Below, piece by piece: positions 16,788 through 25,648 of a stretch of DNA of 63,385 nucleotides. The notes beneath the pieces were generated by a model that was given only the letters and a program-made list of their open reading frames with translations, was not told the origin of the DNA and made no database searches. The stretch's first letter is position 1; every line of letters begins with the position of its first letter. This DNA comes from WLMZ01 sp039920665 (lineage in GTDB: Bacteria; Actinomycetota; Acidimicrobiia; Acidimicrobiales; Ilumatobacteraceae), in NCBI GenBank assembly GCA_039920665.1, contig JBDSDH010000272.1, forward strand, positions 1 to 63,385, read 5' to 3'. Made by a program: the position numbers and the translations under genes.

Positions 16788-16821
16788 AGAATACCGCACA
16801 GTGCTAACTTTTGCAAGCACT
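16788..16821 (-). promoter_or_regulatory. Sigma-70-type promoter with overlying palindrome (phasin-like gene)
   Basis: On the minus strand TTGCAA (16811-16816) and TATTCT (16788-16793) are separated by exactly 17 nt. A palindrome AGTGCT-N10-AGCACT (16800-16821) covers the -35 and half the spacer, so a repressor bound there would block polymerase. This gene has a leader and ribosome-binding site, unlike the leaderless genes around it. Confidence 0.5.
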
Positions 16822-16881
16822 TGTTCGGATGATGGGACGGGGCTCTGCCTCCCGTGCCCTCACTCGGTGCGCCCACACCGC

Positions 16882-16887
16882 TAGCCT
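16882..16887 (+). promoter_or_regulatory. Leaderless -10 hexamer (TAGCCT)
   Basis: TAGCCT ends 9 nt before GTG 16897 of the large glycosyltransferase; there is no Shine-Dalgarno sequence. Confidence 0.5.
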
Positions 16888-16896
16888 CGGACCCTC

Positions 16897-19800
16897 GTGG
16901 ACGCCAACACCGAACTCGCGCTGTCTGTGGTGGCTGTCATGGTCGTCCACCATCCGGACGAACCGGTCGGCAGCGACGGCGTCTCCCGGTTCGATGACGT
17001 CCTCCGGTCGCTGGCGGCGCAGGATTATCCGAATCTGAAGACGTTGTTCCTCGTCACGGGCGAGCCTGGTGACTTGGCGACGCGAATCCGCGACATCGTC
17101 CCCGGTGCGTTCGTGCGGGCAGTCCCTGGCAACCCTGGTTTCGGTGTCGCCGCAAATGAAGTGATGCGACTGGTCGAAGGCGACAACGGCTTCTTCATGA
17201 TCCTCAACGACGATGTTGCGCTCGAGCCCGGAGCAACGCGCATCCTCGTCGAGGAGCTGTATCGATCGAACGCCGGCATCGTTGGTCCCAAGCTGGTGAT
17301 GTGGGACGAACCGCGGCTCCTGCAACACGTCGGCCTCGGTATCGACCGGTTCGGCGAGGTGGACCCGCTGGTCGAGCCGGGCGAGGTCGACCAGGAACAG
17401 CACGATGCGGTTCGAGACGTGTTCGCGCTGCCGTCGGCATGCATGCTCGTGCGCGCTGACCTGTTCAAGGCGCTCGGTGGTTTCGATCCCGGCGTCGACT
17501 TCTACGGCGACGATGTCGACCTGTGCTGGCGAGCGCATCTGAGCGGTGCCCGAGTCGTGGTGGTGCCGGCCGCCCGAGCGCGCCACCGAGAGGCGCTGGC
17601 AGCCCGTCGTCCCGACCTTGCTCACCATGCGCTCGCTGCCCGTCACCGGGTTCGTACCGTGGCCACCCTCACCGGTGGCTTGCGGCTGCCGCTCGTGCTG
17701 ATCCAGATGCTGCTGATCTCGCTGCTGGAGATGGTGGTGGGATTGTTCACCGGTCGTCTCGGCGAGGCATTCGCATCATTTCGTTCGACGGTCGGTCTCG
17801 TCGGCCACGTTGGTTCGATCATCAAACGACGACGCCAGATCGCGCCGTTGCGGCACGTGCCGTATCGGGAGGTTGCCGGCCTGCAGATTCGCGGCAGCGC
17901 CCGGCTGGCCTCGTACCTTCGCGCTCGCGAGATCAACCAGATGTCGGTCGACCACAGCGCGGTTGGGTCCGGGCGGTTCACCCGCAACACAGCGGGTCAG
18001 ATCGGCGCGTGGGTGGCGGTCATCGTGCTCGCCGCCATCGGGAGCCGGGCGTTCGTTGGTGGCGGGGTCCCGCCGGTCGGCCAATTCCTGCGATTTCCCG
18101 ACAGCACCCGGGCCTTGCTCGGCGACTATTGGTCGGGATGGTGGAGCCACGGCCTCGGTCGCACCACCGGGGTGCCGACCGGCATCGGATTGATCGGGGC
18201 CACTGGCATCGCCAGCTTCGGCCACATGGGTCTGTTCCACACCGTCGCCGTGCTCGGCTGGTTGCCGTTCGGCTACTACGGCGCGTGGAAGTTGATGTCG
18301 ATCTTCCCGTCGTCGCGGGCTCGCATCGTCGGCCTGATCACGTTCGCCGCAATCCCACTGCCCTATAGCGCGCTCGGAGCTGGTCGTTGGAGCGTGGTCG
18401 CGGCATACGGTGCCGCACCCTGGATCGTGCATCTCCTGCGCCGGATCGCACGGATCGAGCCGGCGCTCACGGCCCGAGCCGACGCTGACATCGCAGATGC
18501 CAGCGAGCCGATCCACCGCCGGGAGCAGTTCCGCGACCTCGCCAAATTGACGTTGATCACCGCGGTCGTGAGTGCATTTGCCCCGACATTCGGGCTGATC
18601 GTGCTCGTCATCGGTGTGTCGTTGACCCTCGCGACCATCGTTGGTCGTGGTTCGCTCGGTGCAGCCGCGACCATGGTGATCGCAGCCGTGATCGCCGGAT
18701 TCGTCGCTGCCCTGATCAATCTGCCGTGGATCTCGACCCTGTTCGGGGCCAACGGTTGGGATGCGTTCGTCGGTGCGCCAACGGTCGGGACCGAGGGACT
18801 CAGCCTCGGTGAGGTGCTCCGGTTCTCGGTCGGGCCGAGTTCGCTCGGCGTCCTCGCTCTGGCGCTGTGGCTGCCCGTCCTGGCTGCCCCACTGCTCGCA
18901 CGTGGATGGCGGCTGACATGGGCCGGACGCGGTGGCATGCTCGCCGTGGTGTCGCTGCTGCTGGCGATGCTCGGTCAGCGAGATGCGTTGCCGTTCCGGC
19001 TGCCCGAGATCGGCCTCCTGCTCGTTCCTGCTGTGATCGGTATCGCGGTCTCGGCTGCCTGCGCTGCAGCAGCGTTCGAGCAGGACGTGCAGGGCGGCAG
19101 CTTCGGCTGGCGGCAGCCGCTCGGATTGTTGTGTGGAGTTGCGGTTGTGGTCGGAGCGATCCCAGCCGTCGCGGCCACCGCCGATGGCAGTTGGTCGACC
19201 CCATCGGGCACCCTCACTCAGCCGTCGGACCAATTCCAGCACAACCCGGCCGACGGCGATTCGCGCACGCTGTTCATCGGTGACACCCGCGTGATGCCGA
19301 TCGACGGCTGGCGGTTCGACGATGCCGGCATGACGGGTATCTCCTATGCCGTGGTCGATGACGGACCGCTGACGGTGCACGAGACGTGGGCCGGTCTCCC
19401 TTCCGGTGCCGAACGTGACATCGCCGAAGTGCTGCGCCTGATCGCCACCAATGCGACCGCTCGCGCTGGCAGGTTGCTGGCCCCGTACGGCATCCGCTAT
19501 CTGGTCGTGCCACTGATCGACGGACTCGATTCCTCGGCGAACTCGCCGCTTCCGGCGCCATCCGGGCTCCTCGCCGGACTCGCCGGCCAACTCGACTTCC
19601 GGATCCAACTGTCGCCCCCCAACTACATTGCCTACGAGAACAGCGCCTGGGTACCAACCCACAGCAACCTCAGCGCTCTCGCTGCCGAGGAGAGCAAGCA
19701 GGCTGGTCTCGAGGCATTGGCCTCGATCCAGGTCGCTGGGTCAACCCCCGAGATGATCGGGATGGACGAGCGTGGCCCCGGCATGGGTCCGGTGCTCGCT

Positions 19801-20370
19801 GGTGTGTTCCACGTCGCCAAGCCGTTCGACAGCAGGTGGACGCTGACGGTGGACGGTGTCGGCGTGCCGGTCCGACCGGCATTCGGCACGACCATGGCAT
19901 TCGATGTCACGTCGCCCGGCAATGGCAAGCTGACATACACCACCGATACCGCACGCCACGTCGCGGTGATCGTCCAAGCGCTTGCCTGGCTCGCATTGCT
20001 GGTTGTCGCGAGTCGAATTCGGTGGGGATGGTTGCGTCGGCGTCGGGTGGCGATGGCTCCGATCGACGGCCCGCTGCTCGACATCGGCGAACGTGAGCCG
20101 CTCGCCGCACCATGGATCTTCGCTCCTGGCACCCGTCACAGCGACGTCGCCGACCATGAGTTCGGTGAGTTCGGTGAGTTCGATGAGCTCGGCGAATTCG
20201 ACGTCACTGATCAGCCTGCCGAGATCCCCGACGAGGTCATCTTCGACGACGATGCAACCGTTGCACTGCGGCGCGTGCAACCGGTCGAACCGGAGCCGTC
20301 AGCCCCGATGCCAGAGCCCTCATCGTCTGGCGACTTGAAGCCCACCGACGATGACGGGATGTCCACGTGA
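16897..20370 (+). CDS. Large GT2 glycosyltransferase fused to a polytopic membrane region
   Basis: 1157 aa. Residues 1 to about 260 are a GT2 domain: FFMILNDDVALEPGA supplies the DxD-like metal site, and GGFDPGVDFYGDDVDLCWRAHLSGARV is the acceptor motif of rhamnosyl/galactofuranosyl-transferase-like enzymes. After a membrane segment near 270-290, residues about 370-780 contain roughly ten hydrophobic segments. A soluble exported region follows, with a further membrane segment near 1030 and an acidic tail containing short EFGEFGEFDELGEFD repeats. Such fusions are known next to DUF5719 genes in actinobacteria and are thought to act in cell-envelope glycan assembly. GTG start, leaderless. The stop overlaps the next GTG (20367-20370). 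Confidence 0.8.
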   Translation: MDANTELALSVVAVMVVHHPDEPVGSDGVSRFDDVLRSLAAQDYPNLKTLFLVTGEPGDLATRIRDIVPGAFVRAVPGNPGFGVAANEVMRLVEGDNGFFMILNDDVALEPGATRILVEELYRSNAGIVGPKLVMWDEPRLLQHVGLGIDRFGEVDPLVEPGEVDQEQHDAVRDVFALPSACMLVRADLFKALGGFDPGVDFYGDDVDLCWRAHLSGARVVVVPAARARHREALAARRPDLAHHALAARHRVRTVATLTGGLRLPLVLIQMLLISLLEMVVGLFTGRLGEAFASFRSTVGLVGHVGSIIKRRRQIAPLRHVPYREVAGLQIRGSARLASYLRAREINQMSVDHSAVGSGRFTRNTAGQIGAWVAVIVLAAIGSRAFVGGGVPPVGQFLRFPDSTRALLGDYWSGWWSHGLGRTTGVPTGIGLIGATGIASFGHMGLFHTVAVLGWLPFGYYGAWKLMSIFPSSRARIVGLITFAAIPLPYSALGAGRWSVVAAYGAAPWIVHLLRRIARIEPALTARADADIADASEPIHRREQFRDLAKLTLITAVVSAFAPTFGLIVLVIGVSLTLATIVGRGSLGAAATMVIAAVIAGFVAALINLPWISTLFGANGWDAFVGAPTVGTEGLSLGEVLRFSVGPSSLGVLALALWLPVLAAPLLARGWRLTWAGRGGMLAVVSLLLAMLGQRDALPFRLPEIGLLLVPAVIGIAVSAACAAAAFEQDVQGGSFGWRQPLGLLCGVAVVVGAIPAVAATADGSWSTPSGTLTQPSDQFQHNPADGDSRTLFIGDTRVMPIDGWRFDDAGMTGISYAVVDDGPLTVHETWAGLPSGAERDIAEVLRLIATNATARAGRLLAPYGIRYLVVPLIDGLDSSANSPLPAPSGLLAGLAGQLDFRIQLSPPNYIAYENSAWVPTHSNLSALAAEESKQAGLEALASIQVAGSTPEMIGMDERGPGMGPVLAGVFHVAKPFDSRWTLTVDGVGVPVRPAFGTTMAFDVTSPGNGKLTYTTDTARHVAVIVQALAWLALLVVASRIRWGWLRRRRVAMAPIDGPLLDIGEREPLAAPWIFAPGTRHSDVADHEFGEFGEFDELGEFDVTDQPAEIPDEVIFDDDATVALRRVQPVEPEPSAPMPEPSSSGDLKPTDDDGMST

Positions 20371-21830
20371 ACCTCCGCCGAGCCCTCATCGCAAGTCTGA
20401 TCGTCATCGTCGCGATCGCAGCCATCTTCGTGTCCCGCCAGAACGTGGTGCCCACGACCGCGACATTTGGAACGGTGCCGGTTGTGAGCCGTCCGTATGC
20501 CAGCCATCGCTCGCCGATCACCACCACGTGGTATTGCCCCGGAGTCCCTGCCGGGGATGACACCGTCGGCGGCCAAGTCGTCATCTCCAACTACACCGAC
20601 GTCGAGTTGCAGGCTCGGATCACGCTGCTCGGATCCGGCGGTGTCGCTCCGATCACCCAGCCGGTGACTGTGGCCCCGCGTGACCGACTCGACTTCGACG
20701 TCGATGCAGCGATGACGGCGCCGTACGTGTCGGCGTTCGTCGAGATCGACGGTGGCGAGGGCATGGTCGAGCAGCGGGCCATCTTCCCGGCCGGTGATGC
20801 GGTTGCGTCGTGCACCACTCAAACCTCGTCGGTCTGGTATTTCGCCGACGGATTCACCGCGTCCAACAGCGTCGAACAACTCGTGATCACGAACCCGACT
20901 GCCGATACCGCCAACGTCGATCTCACGTTCGTGACCGCCGCCACCACCCGCAGCCCGTCGGCATTCCAGGGCAAGTCGATCGCGCCATATTCGGTCGAGG
21001 TGATCTCGATTGCCGACAGCGGATTCCGCGACGAGGGCGTGATCGCCGTCAAGGCGACCACCACGGTCGGGCGAATCGTGCTCGGTCGGGTCCAGCAGTA
21101 CATCGGCGGCGGACGGTTCGGCTACAGCCTCAATCTCGCCTCGCCGGTGATATCCGACCAACTTTGGTTCGCCGACGGGCGAAAAGGCTCCGGCGTCACC
21201 GAGCAGTACGTGTTGTACAACCCGACCAACCAGGACGTCTCGGTCGATGTGTTGGTGCTGGGCATCGGTATCACCGACGGGTACGAAGAGCCGGATCCGG
21301 TGCCCGTGCCCGCCGGCAAGGTGGTCACGTTCGACATGAGTTCCGTGGTTGGCCTGCCCGACGGTCCTCACAGCGTGGTGTTCTCGACGCTCGCCCAGCC
21401 GGCCATCGTTGCCGAGCGAGTGCTCACCGAACCAACCAACAACGGCGTCGCGACCTCGGTGGTGATGGGGATGACCTCTGAGTACGTCGTCACCCGCTGG
21501 TATGTGCCGATCGGCGTCGACGAAGCAACCACCGGCGCACTGGTCGTCCAGAACCTCGACGGCGTCGACGCAACCGTGACCGTCAAAGCAATCGGTCCAG
21601 GTGGAGCAATCCCGGTACCGGGCCTCGAAGCGGTGCCGTTGCCGGCATCGGCGGTGATCTCGATCGACCTCACCGATCCCAGTGTGTTCGGCGAACCGCT
21701 CGTCGTCGAAGCCACCCAGAGGATCTTCGTCGAACGCCGCCTGCCCCGCGGACACGATCAACAAGGACGCTCCGGTTCGTGGGCGATGCCGGAGTGTGGA
21801 TCATGCAATTTCTCGTCGCAGCAATCCTGA
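20367..21830 (+). CDS. DUF5719-family membrane-anchored extracytoplasmic protein
   Basis: 487 aa. One N-terminal membrane anchor (residues about 4-22, ALIASLIVIVAIAAIFV) precedes a beta-rich exported domain with repeating elements such as WYCPGVPAGDD, VWYFADGFTASNSVEQLVITNPT and LWFADGRKGSGVTEQYVLYNPTN. The latter two are clearly duplicated units. The family has no assigned biochemical role. Its fixed position after the GT2-membrane protein suggests it works with it on an envelope glycan. GTG start overlaps the upstream TGA by 3 bases, and the gene overlaps the downstream thioredoxin-like gene by 28 nt. Confidence 0.82.
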   Translation: MNLRRALIASLIVIVAIAAIFVSRQNVVPTTATFGTVPVVSRPYASHRSPITTTWYCPGVPAGDDTVGGQVVISNYTDVELQARITLLGSGGVAPITQPVTVAPRDRLDFDVDAAMTAPYVSAFVEIDGGEGMVEQRAIFPAGDAVASCTTQTSSVWYFADGFTASNSVEQLVITNPTADTANVDLTFVTAATTRSPSAFQGKSIAPYSVEVISIADSGFRDEGVIAVKATTTVGRIVLGRVQQYIGGGRFGYSLNLASPVISDQLWFADGRKGSGVTEQYVLYNPTNQDVSVDVLVLGIGITDGYEEPDPVPVPAGKVVTFDMSSVVGLPDGPHSVVFSTLAQPAIVAERVLTEPTNNGVATSVVMGMTSEYVVTRWYVPIGVDEATTGALVVQNLDGVDATVTVKAIGPGGAIPVPGLEAVPLPASAVISIDLTDPSVFGEPLVVEATQRIFVERRLPRGHDQQGRSGSWAMPECGSCNFSSQQS

Positions 21831-22255
21831 TCGCAGTCGTCGCGACGGCGGCGCTTGTTCTGCAGCGCAAACGCCAGATCGATCCGCCCACTCAGACCAA
21901 ATATTCGGCGCCGGACCAGCTCGACCGCAACGACTTCGACGGTGCCGACCGCGACTGGCTGGTCGTCACGTTCACGTCTGCGACGTGCGAGACGTGCGCC
22001 GACATCAAGCGCAAGGCCGCGGTGTTGGCGAGTCGTGATGTTGCGGTGGTCGATGCGGAATACAGCACCAACCGAACGCTGCATCAGCGATACCGGATCG
22101 AGGCTGTGCCAACGCTCGTGATCGCAGATCGCGAGGGAGTCGTGCGGGCCAGCTTCCTCGGGCCGGTCAGCGCAACCGATCTGTGGGCCGCTGCAGCCGA
22201 AGCTCGCGACCCGGGCAGCTCGCCCGAGCCCGGCCTCGGCCAGTCGCCCGGCTGA
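21803..22255 (+). CDS. Membrane-anchored thioredoxin-fold protein (CxxC)
   Basis: 150 aa. An N-terminal anchor (residues 2-22, QFLVAAILIAVVATAALVLQ) leads into a thioredoxin-like domain. The redox motif is TSATCETCADIK (CETC), and the cis-Pro lies in YRIEAVPTLVIADREG. Domain order suggests a periplasm-facing thiol oxidoreductase or cytochrome-maturation-like reductant; direction of electron flow cannot be inferred. Start ATG 21803 has GGAG 8 nt upstream inside the DUF5719 gene, with which it overlaps. A hairpin follows 33 nt after the stop. Confidence 0.82.
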   Translation: MQFLVAAILIAVVATAALVLQRKRQIDPPTQTKYSAPDQLDRNDFDGADRDWLVVTFTSATCETCADIKRKAAVLASRDVAVVDAEYSTNRTLHQRYRIEAVPTLVIADREGVVRASFLGPVSATDLWAAAAEARDPGSSPEPGLGQSPG

Positions 22256-22288
22256 CCATTCAGCGCCACAATTGACGACCACAACGCA

Positions 22289-22318
22289 CACTGCCCGGAG
22301 GATGTCCTCCGGGCAGTG
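22289..22318. terminator. Bidirectional hairpin between the thioredoxin-like gene and ftsH
   Basis: CACTGCCCGGAGGA (22289-22302) pairs perfectly with 22305-22318, giving a stable stem with a very short loop. It separates two convergent genes. No U-tract follows on either side. Confidence 0.65.
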
Positions 22319-22358
22319 ACTCATGTTCGGTCGGTTCGGCGCTGCTCAGCGCCGACGA

Positions 22359-24320
22359 TCACTCCGCTTCGGGAGCAATGGTGACGGTTGCATCCTCGAG
22401 TTCGGACGGGCGAGGGTGCTCTCCGAGACCCTTCTGGACCAGCCGGGCGACCTCGGGACCGTCGATGGTCTCGTGTTCGAGCAGTGCTTCGGCCACCAGG
22501 TCGAGACCGATCCGGTACTTGGTGAGCAACTCGCGAGCCCGCTCCTGCTGGGCATGGAGCATGGTCGAGATCTCTTCGTCGAGGATCCGGGCTGTCTGGT
22601 CGCTGTATTCGCGACCACTGCTCATCAAGTCCTCACCGAGGAACACATGCTGCTGGCTACCCCAGGCCATGGGACCAATCCGGTCCGACATGCCCCATTC
22701 ACGAACCATGTGGCGTGAGATGTTGGTGGCCTGCTCGAGGTCGTTGGCGGCGCCGCTGTTGAGATGACCGAACACGATCATCTCGGCAACCAGCCCACCC
22801 ATGGCTTTGCAGATCGTGTACTCGAAGTATTCCTTGGAGTAGGTGTGACGTTCTTGCGGCAGGCTCCACGTGACGCCCAGGGCCATGCCGCGGGGGAGGA
22901 TGGTGACCTTGTGGAGCGGGTCGCCGTGGGTGAGCACCGTTGCCAAGATGGCGTGTCCGCCCTCGTGGTACGCCGTTGCCCGACGCTCTTCGACCGACAA
23001 CACCATCGACTCGCGGCGAGCACCGAGCACGACCCGGTCACGGGCGTTCTCGAAGTCGATCCGCTCGATCTGCTTGCTGCCCCGGCGAACCGCAACGAGT
23101 GCAGCCTCGTTGACGAGGTTGGCGAGATCGGCGCCGCTCATGCCTGGCGTGGCCTTGCCCATCACCTCGAGATCGACATCGGGCCCCATCCGCTTGTCCT
23201 GGCTGTGCACCTTGAGGATCGCGAGGCGCTCCTCGGCTTCGGGCAGCGGCACCACGATTTGACGGTCGAACCGGCCCGGACGGAGCAGGGCTGGATCGAG
23301 AATGTCGGGGCGGTTGGTGGCGGCGAGGATGACGATGCCCTCGCTGGTCTCGAATCCGTCCATCTCCGACAGCAGCTGGTTGAGCGTCTGCTCACGTTCG
23401 TCGTGACCGCCGCCGAGGCCCGCACCGCGCTTGCGGCCAATCGAGTCGATCTCGTCGATGAAGATGATGGCCTTGCCCATTTTGCGGGCCTGCTGGAACA
23501 GATCGCGAACCCGGCTTGCGCCGACGCCGACGAACATCTCCATGAAGTCCGAACCGGTCACCGACAAGAAGCCGACGCCGGCTTCACCAGCGACCGCCCT
23601 GGCGAAGAGGGTTTTGCCGGTTCCGGGAGGGCCGACGAGCAGCATTCCCTTGGGCACCCGAGCACCGATCTCGCGGAACTGATCCGGCATCTTCAAGAAG
23701 TCGACGACTTCCTTGATCTCCTGTTTGACGCCGGCGTAGCCCGCGATGTCGGCGAACGTGGTCGACGGCTTGTCGGCGTCGTAGGTCTTGGCCCGACTGC
23801 GGCCGACCGACATGACGTTGCCCATCTGGCCCGAGGCCCGGCGTTGCATCCAGATCAAGAAGCCGATGATCAGCGCGAACGGGAGCAGCAGTGTGAGCAG
23901 GCCTGCCCACCAGTTGCTGTCGGGCTGCTTGAACCCGTAGGTGATGTTTGCGGCTTCGAAGCGGGCGGTGTCCGCTTCGTTGATCTGATTGTCGGCCGTG
24001 CTGGTGAACTTGGTGCCATCGTCGAGTTCACCGGTGATCGAGCGGCTGCCGTTGTCGATGGTGATTTCCTTGACCTTGCCGTTGTCGACCTGCGTCAAGA
24101 ATTCGCTGTACTTGAGTTTCTCGCCGGTGGTGGACGGCCACAACTGAGTCGCTGCGAGGGCGCCGACCACGACCACGACGAGCAGCGCAATGCTCCACTT
24201 GGGCAAACCCGGCGGGGTGGTGCGTTTGCCGGGAGGAGGAGGAGTCGGGCCACTGGGGCCACGTCCACCGGCGCCGCGGCCAGGGGGCGGCGGAGGTGGG
24301 GGCGGAGGCAAGTTACTCAT
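22359..24320 (-). CDS. ftsH: ATP-dependent zinc metalloprotease FtsH
   Basis: 653 aa, normal length. A Pro/Gly-rich cytosolic N-terminus (poly-Pro at residues 5-13) precedes membrane segment 1 (about 43-60), an exported loop, and segment 2 (about 137-157). The AAA domain has Walker A GPPGTGKT, Walker B IIFIDEID and the second region ATNRPDILDPALLRPGRFD. The protease site reads HEGGH instead of the usual HEAGH, which keeps the HExxH zinc ligands; the third ligand region (NDLEQAT) is present. It degrades membrane and regulatory proteins. ATG 24320 follows TAGCAT by 6 nt, so it is probably leaderless. Confidence 0.95.
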   Translation of the reverse strand: MSNLPPPPPPPPPGRGAGGRGPSGPTPPPPGKRTTPPGLPKWSIALLVVVVVGALAATQLWPSTTGEKLKYSEFLTQVDNGKVKEITIDNGSRSITGELDDGTKFTSTADNQINEADTARFEAANITYGFKQPDSNWWAGLLTLLLPFALIIGFLIWMQRRASGQMGNVMSVGRSRAKTYDADKPSTTFADIAGYAGVKQEIKEVVDFLKMPDQFREIGARVPKGMLLVGPPGTGKTLFARAVAGEAGVGFLSVTGSDFMEMFVGVGASRVRDLFQQARKMGKAIIFIDEIDSIGRKRGAGLGGGHDEREQTLNQLLSEMDGFETSEGIVILAATNRPDILDPALLRPGRFDRQIVVPLPEAEERLAILKVHSQDKRMGPDVDLEVMGKATPGMSGADLANLVNEAALVAVRRGSKQIERIDFENARDRVVLGARRESMVLSVEERRATAYHEGGHAILATVLTHGDPLHKVTILPRGMALGVTWSLPQERHTYSKEYFEYTICKAMGGLVAEMIVFGHLNSGAANDLEQATNISRHMVREWGMSDRIGPMAWGSQQHVFLGEDLMSSGREYSDQTARILDEEISTMLHAQQERARELLTKYRIGLDLVAEALLEHETIDGPEVARLVQKGLGEHPRPSELEDATVTIAPEAE

Positions 24321-24326
24321 GGACCA

Positions 24327-24332
24327 ATGCTA
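24327..24332 (-). promoter_or_regulatory. Leaderless -10 hexamer for ftsH (TAGCAT)
   Basis: TAGCAT on the minus strand ends 6 nt before the ftsH ATG, the spacing expected if transcription starts at the A of ATG. Confidence 0.5.
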
Positions 24333-24489
24333 CGTGTATTCAGGCGAGCGCACGCCGTCACCGAATCGAATCGGTGTTGCCCCGGTCACCCATCCGCCCA
24401 GCATCTCGGCCTCGTAGACGATTTCGTCCGCACCATGCACGAGTCGGGTATCCACCCCTGGCTCATCGTCGTTGACTACTTTCGGGTAC

Positions 24490-24714
24490 GTGCAGCGTCA
24501 GTGTTCACGGTCCGGGTGTGCAGAGGAAGCCGTCATCACCCTGACCTACCAGTACGCCCGTTCAGCCGTCTGGCTCGACGATCTCTCGCCTGAGCGCGAC
24601 CCACATGCCTACGACCTGTGCCAGCGCCACGGAGCCCGGTTGTCGGTCCCGCATGGTTGGCGGATGGAGGATCGACGCAGCAGCCGTGCGTTCGTCTTCG
24701 CTCAGGCTGGCTGA
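24490..24714 (+). CDS. DUF3499-family small zinc-ribbon-like protein
   Basis: About 74 aa. The pattern CSRSGCAEEAVITLTYQYARSAVWLDDL, then HAYDLCQRHGARLSVPHGW, matches DUF3499, a small family restricted to actinobacteria. CxxxxC plus CxxH could bind one zinc. Function unknown. No ATG is available: GTG 24490 places the first Cys at residue 5, as in relatives, while TTG 24472 would add six residues. Divergent from ftsH, with a roughly 170-nt gap that holds no other recognisable element besides the ftsH -10. Confidence 0.78.
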   Translation: MQRQCSRSGCAEEAVITLTYQYARSAVWLDDLSPERDPHAYDLCQRHGARLSVPHGWRMEDRRSSRAFVFAQAG

Positions 24715-24754
24715 CAAAACAGGTCGTGCCCACCGACCGATCTGGCCCGGCCGC

Positions 24755-24760
24755 TACCGT
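24755..24760 (+). promoter_or_regulatory. Leaderless -10 hexamer (TACCGT)
   Basis: TACCGT ends 6 nt before GTG 24767 of the CPBP protease. It supports this start over longer in-frame alternatives. Confidence 0.4.
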
Positions 24761-24766
24761 GACCAA

Positions 24767-25597
24767 GTGACTTCGCAACGTTCGCGCCGCCCGAAGTCGG
24801 CGCTGGATTCTGGAGTTTCACGACCCGCGCCGAAGCCGGTCGATTCGGGATCGATCGCACAGAACCGACCCGGTGGGTCTGCGACGGCCACCCCGAACGC
24901 CACTCGTTCGATGTCGATCACGATCGGTGTCGCCGGTGCGACATGGCTGGCCGGCTGGTTGGGCGGCAACATCGCCGCCACAATCGTTCTGTCGCTGACG
25001 GGCCAAGCGAGCACTGACGCAGCACTGCGCTCGGTGTGGGCATCGGCCGTCACCACCGTCGCGCTGTGGGTTCCGCAGATCATCGCGTTGGTGATCGCCA
25101 GTAGGCGGTTCGGTACGGGTCGCATCCTGCGCGACTATGCCGTGCGGTTCCGACCTGTCGATCTCGTCGGACTCCCGATCGGAGTGCTGAGCCAGCTGGT
25201 CCTGCTGCGGCTTGTGTATTGGCCGCTGCAGACGATGTGGCCGGGAGCGTTCTCGACCGACGAACTCGAGCGCAACGCCCGCGACCTCTACGAGCGGGCC
25301 AGCGGTGTCTGGGTGGTGGTGTTGTTCGCGGTCGTGACCGTCGGCGCCCCGCTCGTGGAGGAACTCGTCTACCGCGGTCTGCTCGGCGGCGCAGCCCGGC
25401 GACGATTCCACGAGGTTGTCGCCCTGGTCGGAGTCGCGGCGTTCTTCGCCCTGATCCACTTCCGTCCGGTCGAATACCCGGGCTTGTTCGCGTTCGGGCT
25501 CGTCCTCGGCGTGTGCTTGGCGGCGACCAATCGGATCGGGATGGGAATTCTCGCCCACGTCGCGTTCAACGCGACAGCGCTCGCGCTGATTGCCTGA
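24767..25597 (+). CDS. CPBP-family intramembrane glutamic endopeptidase
   Basis: 276 aa. A polar N-terminal stretch of about 45 residues is followed by six to eight membrane segments. The three catalytic motifs of the CPBP (ABI, Rce1-like) family are intact: EELVYRG, FFALIHF and HVAFNA. Family members cleave within or near the membrane (CAAX-type processing, bacteriocin immunity, regulatory proteolysis); the bacterial substrate is unknown. The frame is open upstream to 24605, but that would overlap DUF3499 and lacks conserved features. Confidence 0.88.
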   Translation: MTSQRSRRPKSALDSGVSRPAPKPVDSGSIAQNRPGGSATATPNATRSMSITIGVAGATWLAGWLGGNIAATIVLSLTGQASTDAALRSVWASAVTTVALWVPQIIALVIASRRFGTGRILRDYAVRFRPVDLVGLPIGVLSQLVLLRLVYWPLQTMWPGAFSTDELERNARDLYERASGVWVVVLFAVVTVGAPLVEELVYRGLLGGAARRRFHEVVALVGVAAFFALIHFRPVEYPGLFAFGLVLGVCLAATNRIGMGILAHVAFNATALALIA

Positions 25598-25648
25598 CTG
25601 TGCACCGGCGACCACACACCTGCGCGAGGGGGAAACTGGTTCGATGAC

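Noticed and set aside
16800..16821. CIRCE (HrcA) heat-shock element
   Set aside because: The half-sites TTAGCACT and AGTGCTT are arranged outward instead of TTAGCACTC-N9-GAGTGCTAA, so this is not a CIRCE site.
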